This document shows positions 18,775 to 27,988 of a DNA stretch of 64,000 bases, piece by piece. The notes beneath the pieces are model-generated. The model searched no databases. It was given only the letters and a program-made list of their open reading frames with translations, and had not been told where the DNA came from. The stretch covers positions 62,001 to 126,000 of the forward strand of contig NZ_JACVZV010000037.1 in the NCBI RefSeq assembly GCF_014654725.1, read 5' to 3'. The translations under genes and the position numbers were made by a program. Position 1 is the stretch's first letter. Each line of letters opens with the position of its first letter. This DNA is from Vulcanococcus sp. Clear-D1 (GTDB lineage: Bacteria; Cyanobacteriota; Cyanobacteriia; PCC-6307; Cyanobiaceae).

Positions 18775-18987
18775 ATGGATCAGGAATCACGGTTGGAACT
18801 GCTGAGGCGACTCGCCGAGGAATCGTTTGCGTTTGATGGCACCGCCAGCGATCCAGAACGCAATTGCTGGCTGGTGGTGCATCGGCATATCCATGGTGTG
18901 CTGCCGAGTGAATACGACATCCGCGAGATTGATGAGGAGCTCTATCTCGAGGTGCTCAACGAGCGGCGGGCCCTTTCGGCCAGCTGA
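18775..18987 (+). CDS. Small acidic conserved hypothetical protein
   Basis: 70 residues, MDQESRLELLRRLAEESFAF at the start, predicted helical and acidic, with a central hydrophobic CWLVVHRHIHGVLPSEYDI and a C-terminal EELYLEVLNERRAL helix. No membrane segment or catalytic motif; I do not recognise a function. It is divergent from the secreted Cys protein (32 bases between starts) and reads towards the terminator shared with petJ. Confidence 0.6.
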   Translation: MDQESRLELLRRLAEESFAFDGTASDPERNCWLVVHRHIHGVLPSEYDIREIDEELYLEVLNERRALSAS

Positions 18988-19161
18988 TCAGGGGAGCGAT
19001 AGCCGGCAGAGCCGACTGCCGCAGAAAGCGAGCCGCCGCCGCGGCTTGCTGCGTGGATGCTTCGGCAGGTGTGGGCCGTTGGGGGGAGCCCGGCATGGTG
19101 ATGAGGGCGGTGGTCTTCACCATGACGCTCGATCCTGCCGCTGACAAGCAGATCGGGGCAC

Positions 19162-19189
19162 AAAAAAGCCGCCCCTCGGGGCGGCTTTT
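19162..19189. terminator. Bidirectional terminator (petJ and upstream + strand gene)
   Basis: Stem GCCGCCCC (19168-19175), two-base loop, stem GGGGCGGC (19178-19185), flanked by A6 on the left and T4 on the right, so it can act on both strands. On the - strand it lies 25 bases past the petJ stop. The stretch 18988-19161 before it holds no gene I can support. Confidence 0.88.
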
Positions 19190-19213
19190 GAGTGAGTGGG
19201 AGAGCCGAAAGAC

Positions 19214-19555
19214 TCAGGCCCAGCCCTTCTGGCTCATCGACTCCACGTAGGCAGCCACATCGGCGATGTCATCGGCGCTGAGCTTGCCGCCGAAGGCGGG
19301 CATGGCGTTCTTGCCGTTGGTCACCTGGTACTGGATGGCCTCTTCGTGGCCAGCGCTGTAGTTGGCCAGGTAGGCCTCGAGGGCATCTTTCTTGAGGGTG
19401 CGCTCAGCGTTCACCACGTTGCCGCCGCCCATGTGGCAAGCAGCACAGTTAGCGGAGAACACCTGAGCACCGTGATCGGCATCAGCGGCGAAGCTGGGGG
19501 CAGCACCCAGCACCAGCGCCAGGCAAAGGGCAATGACAGAGAGAAGACGGCGCAT
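19214..19555 (-). CDS. petJ: Cytochrome c6
   Basis: A thylakoid-lumen heme protein carrying electrons from cytochrome b6f to photosystem I. The 113-residue precursor has a signal peptide ending near PSFA-ADAD (residue 23/24), the heme site C37-A-A-C40-H41, and axial methionine M85 in [12 protein letters not shown]-terminal [17 protein letters not shown] is typical of c6. The mature form of about 90 residues is of normal size. It is a single-gene unit with its own terminator. Confidence 0.96.
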   Translation of the reverse strand: MRRLLSVIALCLALVLGAAPSFAADADHGAQVFSANCAACHMGGGNVVNAERTLKKDALEAYLANYSAGHEEAIQYQVTNGKNAMPAFGGKLSADDIADVAAYVESMSQKGWA

Positions 19556-19670
19556 TGGAGCTCGTGCAACCTGGCCAAATTAGAAGGCCACTGTTCCCTG
19601 TGTGCGGGATGCTGCAGAGGTTCGCAACATTTGAAACGTCTGCTGCTGTCAGGGTTGCTAGCTATTGGGA

Positions 19671-20675
19671 CTAACCCCGATGGGGCAGTCCAGCGTCTTC
19701 AAACACCGCTTCGAGCGTGGGGGCATGGCTCACGAGGCCAAACCGCTCCGGCGGACTGATCGGATCATGCACAAAGTGGCGTTGGCGGATCGAGAAGCGA
19801 TCCCAGGCGTTCACTTCGATCCGAAGGAGTTTGATCAGTCCTTCGATCAGCCACCCCTGCAAGTCCACGCCCACGGGCGGTAACCAACTGCGGCGCCAGC
19901 GGCAGAGCCGTTTCACTGTGTCATTCACGGTGACGGCGGGTTGGCCGAGCACCAAACGCCGCACCGCACCTTGACCCACCTCGGGATTGGCTTGGTGGGG
20001 GCTTGTGGCCAGGTGGACGCACACCCGCGCGATGTCAGCGGCGTGGATGAAGTGGAAGGAGGCATCGGCCCGCAGCCATTTGGCCAGCCACAGCCAACGG
20101 GCGCCTTCTTTCAGCCCTTCGGTGAGATAGCTGGTGGGGAAGGGGCCGCCACGATCCACCCGCCCTCCGAACACCAGGGTGGGGAACACCGCCACAATCC
20201 GCTTGGCCAGCGGGTGCTGCTCGAGTTCTCCCAGGCACTGGGCTTTGGTTTGGATGTATTCCGTGCCGTAGGCCATCGCCTCCGGCAACAGTTCCAGATC
20301 GCGATTGAGGATGCTGGCGGTGGAGAAGTACACCACCTGCTCCAGCACGGCCGGATCGGTGGCGGCCAGCATCTGCTTCACCGCCACCACATTCACCTGC
20401 TGGGCCCGTTCGGGATCGCCCCAGGCCGTAGCCGTATGAATGATGCGCGTGGCTGAGGCGATGGCGGCGCGATGGGGTTCGGGATCGCGCAGGTCGCCCA
20501 CCAGCAAGGTGATGCGCGGATGGTCAGCCGGCACCGCGGTGAGCTTGGCGGGATCCCGCAGCCAGAGCAGCAGCTGGGCATCGGTTTCCCGCAGCAGCTG
20601 CTCGGCGATGTGTTGACCAACGCAGCCAGAGGCGCCGGTGATCAGGATCCGGGCTGGCGACGCCTGCGGGCTCAA
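19671..20675 (-). CDS. NAD-dependent epimerase/dehydratase family protein
   Basis: 334 residues with a Rossmann start [19 protein letters not shown] (GxxGxxG) and an extended-SDR active site, STASILNRD for the serine and EYIQTK for the YxxxK pair. Extended SDRs act on nucleotide sugars, sterols or flavonoid-like ketones; the substrate here cannot be read. The ATG at 20675 overlaps the hemE stop by four bases (ATGA), so it is translated from the hemE message, although no role in tetrapyrrole synthesis is evident. Confidence 0.87.
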   Translation of the reverse strand: MSPQASPARILITGASGCVGQHIAEQLLRETDAQLLLWLRDPAKLTAVPADHPRITLLVGDLRDPEPHRAAIASATRIIHTATAWGDPERAQQVNVVAVKQMLAATDPAVLEQVVYFSTASILNRDLELLPEAMAYGTEYIQTKAQCLGELEQHPLAKRIVAVFPTLVFGGRVDRGGPFPTSYLTEGLKEGARWLWLAKWLRADASFHFIHAADIARVCVHLATSPHQANPEVGQGAVRRLVLGQPAVTVNDTVKRLCRWRRSWLPPVGVDLQGWLIEGLIKLLRIEVNAWDRFSIRQRHFVHDPISPPERFGLVSHAPTLEAVFEDAGLPHRG

Positions 20676-21730
20676 GCGGCAGCTCCGAGGCGCTCCATCA
20701 CGCTCTTACCGGCTTCAAAGAAGAACTGACCGTTCTCTTCAGGCGTGCCGGGCAGGATGCCGTGGCCCAGGTTGAGGATGTGCTTACGGCCGCGGGCTTT
20801 GCGCACGGTGTCATCGATGCGGGCCTGGATCGCTTCTTTGCTGCCGAATAGCAGGCCGGGGTCCACGTTGCCCTGCACGCCCACGTGCTCCGGCAGGCGT
20901 GCCAGGCCCTCGGCCATGTCGACGGTCCAGTCGAGCGACACGATGTCGACACCGGTGCGGGCCATGCGCTCAATCACACCAGCGCTGCCGGAGATGTAGA
21001 GGATGAAGGGGGTGTCTGGGTGGGTTTGCTTCACCAGATCCACCACCTTCTTCTGATAGGGCGCCGCAAAGGTGTCGTAGTCGGCAGGGCTGAGCTGACC
21101 GGCCCAGGAATCGAACATCTGCACCACCTGGGCACCGGAATCGATCTGGTAGCGCAGGTAGGCGGCGATCGATTCGGCGAAATGATCGAGCAGCTTGTGC
21201 AGCAGTTCGGGCTCGCGGAAGGCCATGGCCTTGATCACCGCGTAGTTCTTGCTGCTCTTTCCTTCCACCACATAGGCGGCCAGGGTCCAGGGGGCTCCCA
21301 CAAAACCAAGAACAGCGGCCTGGTTGCCAACGGCGCTGCGCAGACGGGTCAACACCTCACCCACGAACGGCATGCTCTCGGCAGGGTTGAGGGGGCGCAG
21401 GGCCTCCACCTGGGCCATCGAGCGGATCGGGTCGTGGATCAGCGGGCCCTTGCTCTCGACGATGTCGAAATTGATCCCCATCCCCGGAAGCGGGGTGAGA
21501 ATGTCGGAGAACAGGATCACGCCATCGGGCTTGAAGGCCTCGAAGGGCTGCATCGAGATCTCAAAGGAGAGATCCGGGTTCTCGGAGCGTTCGCGGAAGC
21601 CGGGATGGCGGTCGCGCAGGTCGCGGTAGACCTTCATGTAGCGACCGGCTTGGCGCATCATCCAGACCGGGGGCCGCTCCACCTGCTCACCTCGGGCGGC
21701 GCGCAGCAGCAGGGGGGCGGTTTCGGTCAT
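20672..21730 (-). CDS. hemE: Uroporphyrinogen decarboxylase
   Basis: Converts uroporphyrinogen III to coproporphyrinogen III on the way to heme and chlorophyll. The 352 residues begin with the family block [20 protein letters not shown], and the active-site aspartate follows in [31 protein letters not shown] and [14 protein letters not shown] are further conserved blocks. It is the first gene of a two-gene unit with the SDR gene (4-base overlap). The 89 bases upstream hold no other gene. Confidence 0.97.
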   Translation of the reverse strand: MTETAPLLLRAARGEQVERPPVWMMRQAGRYMKVYRDLRDRHPGFRERSENPDLSFEISMQPFEAFKPDGVILFSDILTPLPGMGINFDIVESKGPLIHDPIRSMAQVEALRPLNPAESMPFVGEVLTRLRSAVGNQAAVLGFVGAPWTLAAYVVEGKSSKNYAVIKAMAFREPELLHKLLDHFAESIAAYLRYQIDSGAQVVQMFDSWAGQLSPADYDTFAAPYQKKVVDLVKQTHPDTPFILYISGSAGVIERMARTGVDIVSLDWTVDMAEGLARLPEHVGVQGNVDPGLLFGSKEAIQARIDDTVRKARGRKHILNLGHGILPGTPEENGQFFFEAGKSVMERLGAAA

Positions 21731-21819
21731 GAACGATGGGGACGCGAAGCGCGAACTTACCCGAAGGCGCCCCCGTTCAAGACCTGCCGGCGGCAGGGTT
21801 CTGCCGCTTCGTCACACAG

Positions 21820-24111
21820 CTAGAGAGCGGCGGCTGCCTCCAGCTCCTGGCTGCGCTTCTCATCGCGCTGGAACACCAGCACAGAGAGGGGGGGTAGGCA
21901 GAGGTCGAGGGAGTGCTCGTAGCCGTGAATGCCCCACTCCTCGGTGAATTTGCCGCCCAGGTTGCCGAGGTTGCTGCCGCCGTAGCGCTCGGAATCGGTG
22001 TTGAACACCTCGCTGTAAAAGCCGCTCACCGGCACACCGATGCGGTAGTGGGAGTGGCTTTGGGGGGTGAAGTTGGCAACCACTACCACCCAACGGCCGG
22101 TGGTGCTCTCGCGGCGCATGAAGCTGATCACCGAGTGGCGGTTGTCGTTGCAATCGATCCACTGAAAGCCGAAGTCGCTGAAGTCATCGCCCCAGAGCGC
22201 CCGCTCGGATTTGTAAAAGACGTTCAGGTCGTCCACGAGGCGCTGCAGGCCCTGGTGCGGCTCGTAATGGAGCAGGTCCCACTCCAGGTCGCCCCATACG
22301 TTCCATTCGCCGCGCTGGCCGAATTCCATCCCCATGAAGATGGTTTTCTTGCCGGGGTGGGTCCACATGTAGGCCAGCAGGGCTCGCACATTGGCGAACT
22401 TCTGCCAGTCGTCGCCCGGCATCTTGTGCAGCAGGTTGCTCTTGCCGTGCACTACTTCATCGTGGCTGAGGGCGAGCATGAAGTTCTCGGTGTAGGCGTA
22501 CCAGATCGAGAACGTCACATTGTTCTGGTGGAACTGGCGGAACCACGGATCCAGCTCGAAGTAATCGAGCATGTCGTGCATCCAGCCCATGTTCCATTTG
22601 AGGTTGAAGCCCAGGCCGCCCATGTCGGTGGGCTTGGTCACCATCGGCCAGGTGGTGGATTCCTCGGCAATGGAAAGCGCGCCGGGGAAGTGCTGGAACA
22701 GCACGTGGTTGGCTTGTTGCAGGAAGCGCACGGCTTCCGTGTTCTCGCGGCCGCCATGCTCATTGGGGATCCACTCCCCGTCGGGGCGCAGGTAGTCGCG
22801 GTAGAGCATCGAGGCCACCGCATCCACGCGGATGCCGTCGATGTGGAATTGCTCGAACCAATACACCAGGTTCGCCACCAGGAAGTTGCGAACTTCGTTG
22901 CGGCTGTAGTTGAAGATCAGCGTGCCCCATTCCTTGTGCTCGCCGATGCGCGGATCGGCGTGCTCATACAGATGGGCGCCATCAAAGAAGGCCAGGCCGT
23001 GGGCGTCTTTGGGGAAATGGCCTGGCACCCAGTCGAGGATCACGCCGATGCCTTCGGCATGGCAGCGATCCACGAAGGCGCGGAATTCATCGGGCGTACC
23101 GAAGCGGCTGGTGGGGGCGTACCAACCCGTGACCTGATAGCCCCAGGAGCCATCGAAGGGATGCTCCGAGATGGGCATCAGCTCGATGTGGGTGAAGCCG
23201 CGCGCCTTCACGTAGGGGATCACCCGATCCGCCAGTTCGGGGTAGGTGAGCAGGCGGGCGCCGGGCTTGAGGTCGGCGGCGGGCACGGGCACGCGCGGCG
23301 TGCCGTCCGGCTCGATGTAGGGCTGATCGGCGCTGGCGTGCATCCAGCTGCCCAGGTGCATCTCGTACACCGCAATCGGCTGATCGAGCGGGTTGCGGCT
23401 GTCGCGCTCCTGCATCCAGGCGAGATCGCTCCAGCTGTAGCCCTCCAGGGCTTCCACGATCGAACCGTTGTTGGGGCGCACCTCGTGGCGGAAGCCGTAA
23501 GGGTCGGCTTTCTGATAACAGTGCCCCTCCTGGGTGCGGATCTCGTATTTGTAGATCTCGCCGGCCTTCAGGCCTGGGATGAACAACTCCCAGCCGCCAC
23601 CCAGCCGGGCCTGCATCGGGTGATGGCGCCCGTCCCAACCGTTGAAGTTGCCGAGCACCGACACGCTGCGGGCGTTCGGGGCCCACAGGCAGAACATCAC
23701 ACCGGCCACGCCGTTGCGGCTCACCACATGGGCGCCCATGCGCTCCCAGATGTGGTGGTGGTTGCCTTCGGCGAAGAGATGGCGATCCATCTCGCCCATC
23801 CACTCCTCGCGGAAGGCCCAGGGATCGTGGGCCACGTGCTCGATGCCGCCGCGCAGCACATGCACCTGGTAACCGCTGCCGGGGTCGCTGGGCAGTTCCG
23901 CTTCGAAGATCCAGGGGTGATGGGGGGTGGCCATCGGCATCGCCACCCCGCCAGTCATCAGCTCAACCCGCTCGGCCTCGGGCATCCACACCCGCACCAC
24001 CCAGTTGCCGCTGTCCAGTGGCTGGGGCCCCAACACGGCGAAGGGGTGGTCGTGCCGGCATTCCGCCAAGCGCTGGGCATCGTCCACCATCCAGTCGAGC
24101 TGAGCCAGCAC
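21820..24111 (-). CDS. glgB: 1,4-alpha-glucan branching enzyme
   Basis: Introduces alpha-1,6 branches in glycogen. 763 residues with an N-terminal CBM48-like domain repeated in two parts ([39 protein letters not shown]), then the GH13 barrel: [24 protein letters not shown] (nucleophile Asp near 429), [12 protein letters not shown] (acid Glu near 483) and [12 protein letters not shown] (near 550), and a C-terminal beta domain. The doubled N-terminus is usual in cyanobacterial GlgB. A long antisense frame over this gene is a composition artefact. Confidence 0.96.
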   Translation of the reverse strand: MLAQLDWMVDDAQRLAECRHDHPFAVLGPQPLDSGNWVVRVWMPEAERVELMTGGVAMPMATPHHPWIFEAELPSDPGSGYQVHVLRGGIEHVAHDPWAFREEWMGEMDRHLFAEGNHHHIWERMGAHVVSRNGVAGVMFCLWAPNARSVSVLGNFNGWDGRHHPMQARLGGGWELFIPGLKAGEIYKYEIRTQEGHCYQKADPYGFRHEVRPNNGSIVEALEGYSWSDLAWMQERDSRNPLDQPIAVYEMHLGSWMHASADQPYIEPDGTPRVPVPAADLKPGARLLTYPELADRVIPYVKARGFTHIELMPISEHPFDGSWGYQVTGWYAPTSRFGTPDEFRAFVDRCHAEGIGVILDWVPGHFPKDAHGLAFFDGAHLYEHADPRIGEHKEWGTLIFNYSRNEVRNFLVANLVYWFEQFHIDGIRVDAVASMLYRDYLRPDGEWIPNEHGGRENTEAVRFLQQANHVLFQHFPGALSIAEESTTWPMVTKPTDMGGLGFNLKWNMGWMHDMLDYFELDPWFRQFHQNNVTFSIWYAYTENFMLALSHDEVVHGKSNLLHKMPGDDWQKFANVRALLAYMWTHPGKKTIFMGMEFGQRGEWNVWGDLEWDLLHYEPHQGLQRLVDDLNVFYKSERALWGDDFSDFGFQWIDCNDNRHSVISFMRRESTTGRWVVVVANFTPQSHSHYRIGVPVSGFYSEVFNTDSERYGGSNLGNLGGKFTEEWGIHGYEHSLDLCLPPLSVLVFQRDEKRSQELEAAAAL

Positions 24112-24165
24112 AGGCGTGAGTGCAAGAGCGTGGCTGGGAGCTTAAGGCCGTTTTCCCTTCCCCGA

Positions 24166-24939
24166 TCAGCTCGGTCCGGCGGGGTTTTCAGGGAAGTCCA
24201 CACCGGTGATCTGGTTCTCGCTGTTGAGGATCACGTAGAGGTTGTCGGCGAGGCGGTTGAACTGCACATTCACCAGCACCAGGCGGGTGTCGGGGGTGGT
24301 TTCTGCCTCCACGGCGCGGCCCACTTTCACGAAGGTGCCGGTTTCACGCTGCAGCTCCAGCCACTTGCTCTGCAGCACAGCTGGAGTGAGGTCTTCCTGC
24401 ACACCAGGGCTGAGGAAGCTCTGGGCGGTGATGAAATTGCCTGTGCTGACGGCCTGCACGAATTGGAGCGCTACCTGGCTGCTGGCATCGTCGGCGCGAT
24501 CGATGTAGTAGCGATCGATCTTGCCGCTGTTGTTCAGCACCATGAACACCACGCGTTTGCCGGCCTTGGTGGTGAGCTCGGCTTCCACGGTGCTGCCGCT
24601 CATGCCGCTGCGCACGCTGAGCAGCTCGTAGCTGAGCACCTTGGGTTGGGTGCGCATCGTGGCCGCGATCATCGACGGGCTGGTGACCGCCTGAAGCTGC
24701 GGTGAAAACTGGGCAAAGCGCGCCTTCGCGTCGCCATCTTTCACCGCATTCAGGATGCGCACCGCTGCAGCACGGGCCTGTTCCACAGAGAGTGCGGTGC
24801 CACTGTTCGATGCTGCAGGTTTGCCCGCAGCGCCCGCCTGGGCCGGGAGCAGAGGCGCGGTGGCAGCGGCACCGATCAAGCTGGCGGCCAGCAGAGCCGG
24901 CAGGGCGGAGCGCAGCGGGCGCAGCATCTCAGGAAGCAA
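24166..24939 (-). CDS. Exported protein with DUF3887-like domain
   Basis: 257 residues. An N-terminal signal or anchor (LPALLAASLIGAAATAPLL) precedes two related halves: AVRILNAVKDGDAKARFAQF with TVEAELTTKAGKRVVFMVLN, and ALQFVQAVSTGNFITAQSFL with LVLVNVQFNRLADNLYVIL. Both are helix plus sheet units of the NTF2-like DUF3887 type, which elsewhere bind small ligands or precede hydrolase domains. Here no enzyme domain is attached, but the next gene upstream on the same strand is a CocE-type hydrolase, 9 bases away, so a partner role is conceivable. Confidence 0.72.
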   Translation of the reverse strand: MLPEMLRPLRSALPALLAASLIGAAATAPLLPAQAGAAGKPAASNSGTALSVEQARAAAVRILNAVKDGDAKARFAQFSPQLQAVTSPSMIAATMRTQPKVLSYELLSVRSGMSGSTVEAELTTKAGKRVVFMVLNNSGKIDRYYIDRADDASSQVALQFVQAVSTGNFITAQSFLSPGVQEDLTPAVLQSKWLELQRETGTFVKVGRAVEAETTPDTRLVLVNVQFNRLADNLYVILNSENQITGVDFPENPAGPS

Positions 24940-24948
24940 CAGTGGGCC

Positions 24949-26592
24949 TCAGTTTGCCCCAACCATCGGCTGGATGCTGAGGCTGGCCGTGCGTAGCTCA
25001 AGCTCGACGCTGATCACCCGATGCTGCGGCCCGGCGGCACCACGGGGCTGGGTGCCATCGCCGGGATTGACCGCGATCTGAGGCCAGGCCGCCAGGCCCA
25101 GCGAGAGGCGCAAGCGTTCACCCGGCTGCAATGTGAGCAGCAGGGGCTGCAGCTCCACCATGCGGCGGGCCATCGTCTGGCAGTTTTCACCCAGCCAGCG
25201 GGCCACGCCGGTGCTGCACTGGCGAACCTGGCCATCGCGTTGCACCACCGACAAGGCGGCGCAGAGGTCGAAGCCCGGCTGATCAGCCATCGCCTCCAGC
25301 TCCAGCACGGGGCGGCCCAGCAGCATCAGGGGCTGATCCAACACCGCGCTGTTGAAACAGGCCACATCGGTGCGTTGATCCAGGTCGGTGCGCAGCACTG
25401 CGCCGGCATCGAGGCCCAGATGCCCACCACGCCCGGGCAGCGGGCGCCAGGGATCATGCACGACCGTGATGCGGCCGCCCGCGCGGCTGACCGCGCTGGC
25501 ATCGGATGGGATCAGTTGTCCCTCCGTTGCGTCTACCGCTGCCAGGCCCCCGCTGCTCAGCACCCAGCGCTGATCGCTGCAATCCGAGGGTTCAAGCGGC
25601 TGCCAATCCTCATGGCCAAGGTCCTGTAACGCCGTGGTGATCTCAGGGTTTTGCGGCAGCGGCAGCGGCAGCGGCAGTTGCAGGGGCCCGGGGCTCGCCG
25701 TCTTGGCTTCGCGCGTTTCGATCAGGTGGCGGCGGAAAAACGCCAGCTGCAGCTGATCGAGGCCCCCCTTCCATTGGAGATGGCTCCAGGCCCCCAGCCG
25801 CAGCCAAGGCTCAGCGCCGGCGGCGCGGGCCCGCTGCCACAGCTCCAGCACACCGAGAAGATGGGGATCGTGCCAGCCGCCGATCAGCAGCATCGGCTTG
25901 CGCCAGATCGCCGGCGGCGGCTCATGCCGCCTCCAACCCCCCGGTTCGGCCGGATCGAGCTGCAGCCAAGCCGCCGCCATGCCTTCGGGATCCAGCCGCT
26001 CCAGCAGCGCCTGGCCATCCCGCACGAAGTCGCCGCACTCCAGGCTGCGGCGAATCTCCCGCCAGCCCTGCTGATCGCCCCGGCGTTGGCAGGCCTGGGC
26101 CGCCAGCTGCAGCCCCCAGCCCAGGCCGAGGGCCCACCAGTGGCAGTCCCCTTCACTGGCCCAGTGCCGCCGCTCATCCAGGCCGGCCATGGCCGGCGCC
26201 AGGGCATCCGGCAGGTGCTGCTCATCGGTCAGCAGCAGCTGGGTGAGCCCTTGGTAGGAGAAGCCATAACTCCCAACCCGCCCATTGCACCAGCTCTGGG
26301 CCCGGAGCCAGGCGAGGGTTCTGCTGCCATCGGCGGCCTCCTGGCGGAATCCGCGGAACTCGCCATCGGAGTCACCGCGTCCGCGCACGTCCTGCACCAC
26401 CACGGCAAAGCCATGCCCGGCGTACCACTGCGGATGGGCGTAGGTCACCGTAGAGGCGATGGCTCGCCCATAGGGCTGCCGCATCAGCAGCACGGGCCAG
26501 GGGCCTGGGCCTGGGGGCGTCCACACCCGGCAGCAGAGGTTCAAACCGTCGGCCGTCTGGATCCAGTGGTCGCTCACCCCGCTGGTGCGCAC
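24949..26592 (-). CDS. CocE/NonD family serine hydrolase
   Basis: 547 residues of the X-Pro dipeptidyl-peptidase (S15)/cocaine esterase class. The N-terminal alpha/beta hydrolase domain has GHGFAVVVQDVRGRGDSDGE and the nucleophile elbow YGFSYQG (S112). A cap helix region follows and the C-terminal jelly-roll domain begins near GRPVLELEAM. Substrates of this class are acyl esters, amides or peptides; which one is unknown. It is transcribed between a small secreted-protein gene and the DUF3887-type gene with very short gaps. Confidence 0.87.
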   Translation of the reverse strand: MRTSGVSDHWIQTADGLNLCCRVWTPPGPGPWPVLLMRQPYGRAIASTVTYAHPQWYAGHGFAVVVQDVRGRGDSDGEFRGFRQEAADGSRTLAWLRAQSWCNGRVGSYGFSYQGLTQLLLTDEQHLPDALAPAMAGLDERRHWASEGDCHWWALGLGWGLQLAAQACQRRGDQQGWREIRRSLECGDFVRDGQALLERLDPEGMAAAWLQLDPAEPGGWRRHEPPPAIWRKPMLLIGGWHDPHLLGVLELWQRARAAGAEPWLRLGAWSHLQWKGGLDQLQLAFFRRHLIETREAKTASPGPLQLPLPLPLPQNPEITTALQDLGHEDWQPLEPSDCSDQRWVLSSGGLAAVDATEGQLIPSDASAVSRAGGRITVVHDPWRPLPGRGGHLGLDAGAVLRTDLDQRTDVACFNSAVLDQPLMLLGRPVLELEAMADQPGFDLCAALSVVQRDGQVRQCSTGVARWLGENCQTMARRMVELQPLLLTLQPGERLRLSLGLAAWPQIAVNPGDGTQPRGAAGPQHRVISVELELRTASLSIQPMVGAN

Positions 26593-26596
26593 GACC

Positions 26597-26890
26597 TCAA
26601 CGCACGTCGGGGCAGTAGAGGCCCACCACGTAGGTCGAGAGAATTTCAGCGTCTGTGTTGCTTAATCCCTGCCGTGAGGCGATCTGAGCCACAGCTTGAG
26701 GGGATGTGTAGGAAAGCCCCTGGGCGTTGAGCGCTTTGAGTTCGCTGCAGAGGGCCTTGGCCCGCTGGGGATTGTTTTTCACCGATTCGAGCAGCGGTGA
26801 ATTGGCAAGGGCAGGGGCCGCGATCAGGAGCGGTGAGGCCAGGGCGAGGGCGATCGCCAGCCCTGGGCCGCTCAGGCGGATTGGGGTCAT
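26597..26890 (-). CDS. Small secreted protein of unknown function
   Basis: 97 residues with a signal peptide (GLAIALALASPLLIAAPALA, cleavage before NSPLL) and a helical mature part with two cysteines (KALCSELKAL and GLYCPDVR) that could pair. ALSYTSPQAVAQIA-like repeats of small helices are visible (actual text GLSYTSPQAVAQIAS), similar to short cyanobacterial DUF732-like secreted proteins, which I cannot confirm. It starts a - strand unit with the CocE-type hydrolase 4 bases downstream. Confidence 0.65.
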   Translation of the reverse strand: MTPIRLSGPGLAIALALASPLLIAAPALANSPLLESVKNNPQRAKALCSELKALNAQGLSYTSPQAVAQIASRQGLSNTDAEILSTYVVGLYCPDVR

Positions 26891-26965
26891 GGCAGTGCAG
26901 CCGTCGGCGCAGAAGGTTCCAACTCCATTTCAAGGATGCTGTCGCCCCCTGCCGGGCTGTTGGGG

Positions 26966-27370
26966 TCACTTCCCCGAGCGACCGGAAGCCTGCTGGGCCC
27001 GTTGGATCCAGAGCCGAACCGTGCTGGCATCAATCCTGGCCGGGGCCATGCCGGTGAGCGAACGCTCCAACCGCCCCAGTTGCGTGAGCAGCTGCTGCGG
27101 CGAGGCCTGCGCCAAACCCCGGCTGGAGGCGATACCGGCATAGAGCAACAGCGCGGCTTCATGGGGTTGCAGTTGCAGCTCCACCACCAGCTGAGCCTGG
27201 CCGCGCAGCTTGCGCAGCTGGCGCTCCAGGGCACCGCCCTGGCTGGAGAGCACCCGCAGCTGGGCATCGCTGAGGGCGGCCAGCTCTTCCCAGCTGGCTA
27301 CACCGTGTTGCTGCAGCACCTGCTCTTCCTTGCGGAAGTGGTTCGGCAGTGGGCCTAGAGGATGGCTCAA
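26966..27370 (-). CDS. DUF4332-like helix-hairpin-helix protein
   Basis: 134 residues, all helical. The start has a helix-hairpin-helix-like arrangement (VLQQHGVASWEELAALSDAQ), and a second unit lies near LLLYAGIASSRGLAQASPQQ. This pattern is that of DUF4332 proteins, thought to bind nucleic acid or protein without enzymatic function. No metal or catalytic residues are seen. It lies downstream of the Ycf51-like gene on the same strand, 18 bases from its stop. Confidence 0.65.
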   Translation of the reverse strand: MSHPLGPLPNHFRKEEQVLQQHGVASWEELAALSDAQLRVLSSQGGALERQLRKLRGQAQLVVELQLQPHEAALLLYAGIASSRGLAQASPQQLLTQLGRLERSLTGMAPARIDASTVRLWIQRAQQASGRSGK

Positions 27371-27388
27371 CGGCCCACGGCTCCCTGT

Positions 27389-27850
27389 TCAGCCCTGGAG
27401 GCTGACGCTGCCATCGGCCAGGTTGCGAATGGCTGTGGCGAGCACCACGGGAGTGTCTGTGCCTGGTGCAGTGGCCTCAACCCGGCGCAGACGCACTTCC
27501 ACCAGCTGGGTGCCGCGGCCGCTGCCCCGCAGATTGAGGGCAACCTGCTGCACCGAAGGCCCAAAGGCTGCAGGGTCGAGGTCTGCCGGTGCTGCAGCGA
27601 TCACCAGATCGGTGCCGTTGTCGAACACCACCGGCACGCTCACCGCACCCTCCACCAGCTGGCGCGGTGCGTAGCTCACGGCAAAGGCCAGACACGACAG
27701 CGACAGCAGCACCGTGAAGCTGGTGACCCCTACCAGGCGGAAGCGGATGCCCCAGCGCACCACGAAAGCCACCAGGGTGAGCAGCAGCAGCGCAGCCGAT
27801 GCAACACCCAGCCACTCGCCGGCGGTGAGCAGCAGGGGATCAGCGCGCAT
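27389..27850 (-). CDS. Ycf51-like (DUF2518) membrane protein
   Basis: 153 residues from ATG 27850. Two N-terminal membrane helices (WLGVASAALLLLTLVAFVV; VTSFTVLLSLSCLAFAVSY) are followed by a soluble beta-rich domain (PVVFDNGTDLVIAAAPADLD) ending ATAIRNLADGSVSL. The size and layout fit Ycf51, conserved in cyanobacteria and some plastids, of unknown function. An upstream in-frame ATG at 27928 would add 26 unlike residues, so I reject it. Divergent from the TamB-like gene. Confidence 0.72.
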   Translation of the reverse strand: MRADPLLLTAGEWLGVASAALLLLTLVAFVVRWGIRFRLVGVTSFTVLLSLSCLAFAVSYAPRQLVEGAVSVPVVFDNGTDLVIAAAPADLDPAAFGPSVQQVALNLRGSGRGTQLVEVRLRRVEATAPGTDTPVVLATAIRNLADGSVSLQG

Positions 27851-27988
27851 GGGGGCTCGGCGGGTCGAAAGATCACCTTTATATTGCGGCCTGCTCAGCC
27901 GCTGAGACCCACGGGCCGCCGGATCCACCGATCCCTTCGCCGATCAGGCCGCCCTGTTGGCGTTCCATCGCTGGCCGCATCGCGGCCG

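Noticed and set aside
18956-19147. Possible - strand protein starting MVKTTALITMPGSPQRPT
   Set aside because: Has a weak AGGA upstream but Ala/Pro-rich text, overlaps the 70-residue gene on the other strand and resembles nothing I know; not enough support.
21913-24705. 930-codon + strand open frame antisense to glgB
   Set aside because: glgB has full GH13 motifs on the other strand; the frame has His/Val/Ala bias and no recognisable domain.
16802-26857. HIP1 octamer GCGATCGC (seen at 16802, 16994, 18732, 26850)
   Set aside because: I noticed four; at this base composition a few per 64 kb are expected by chance, so I do not claim enrichment.
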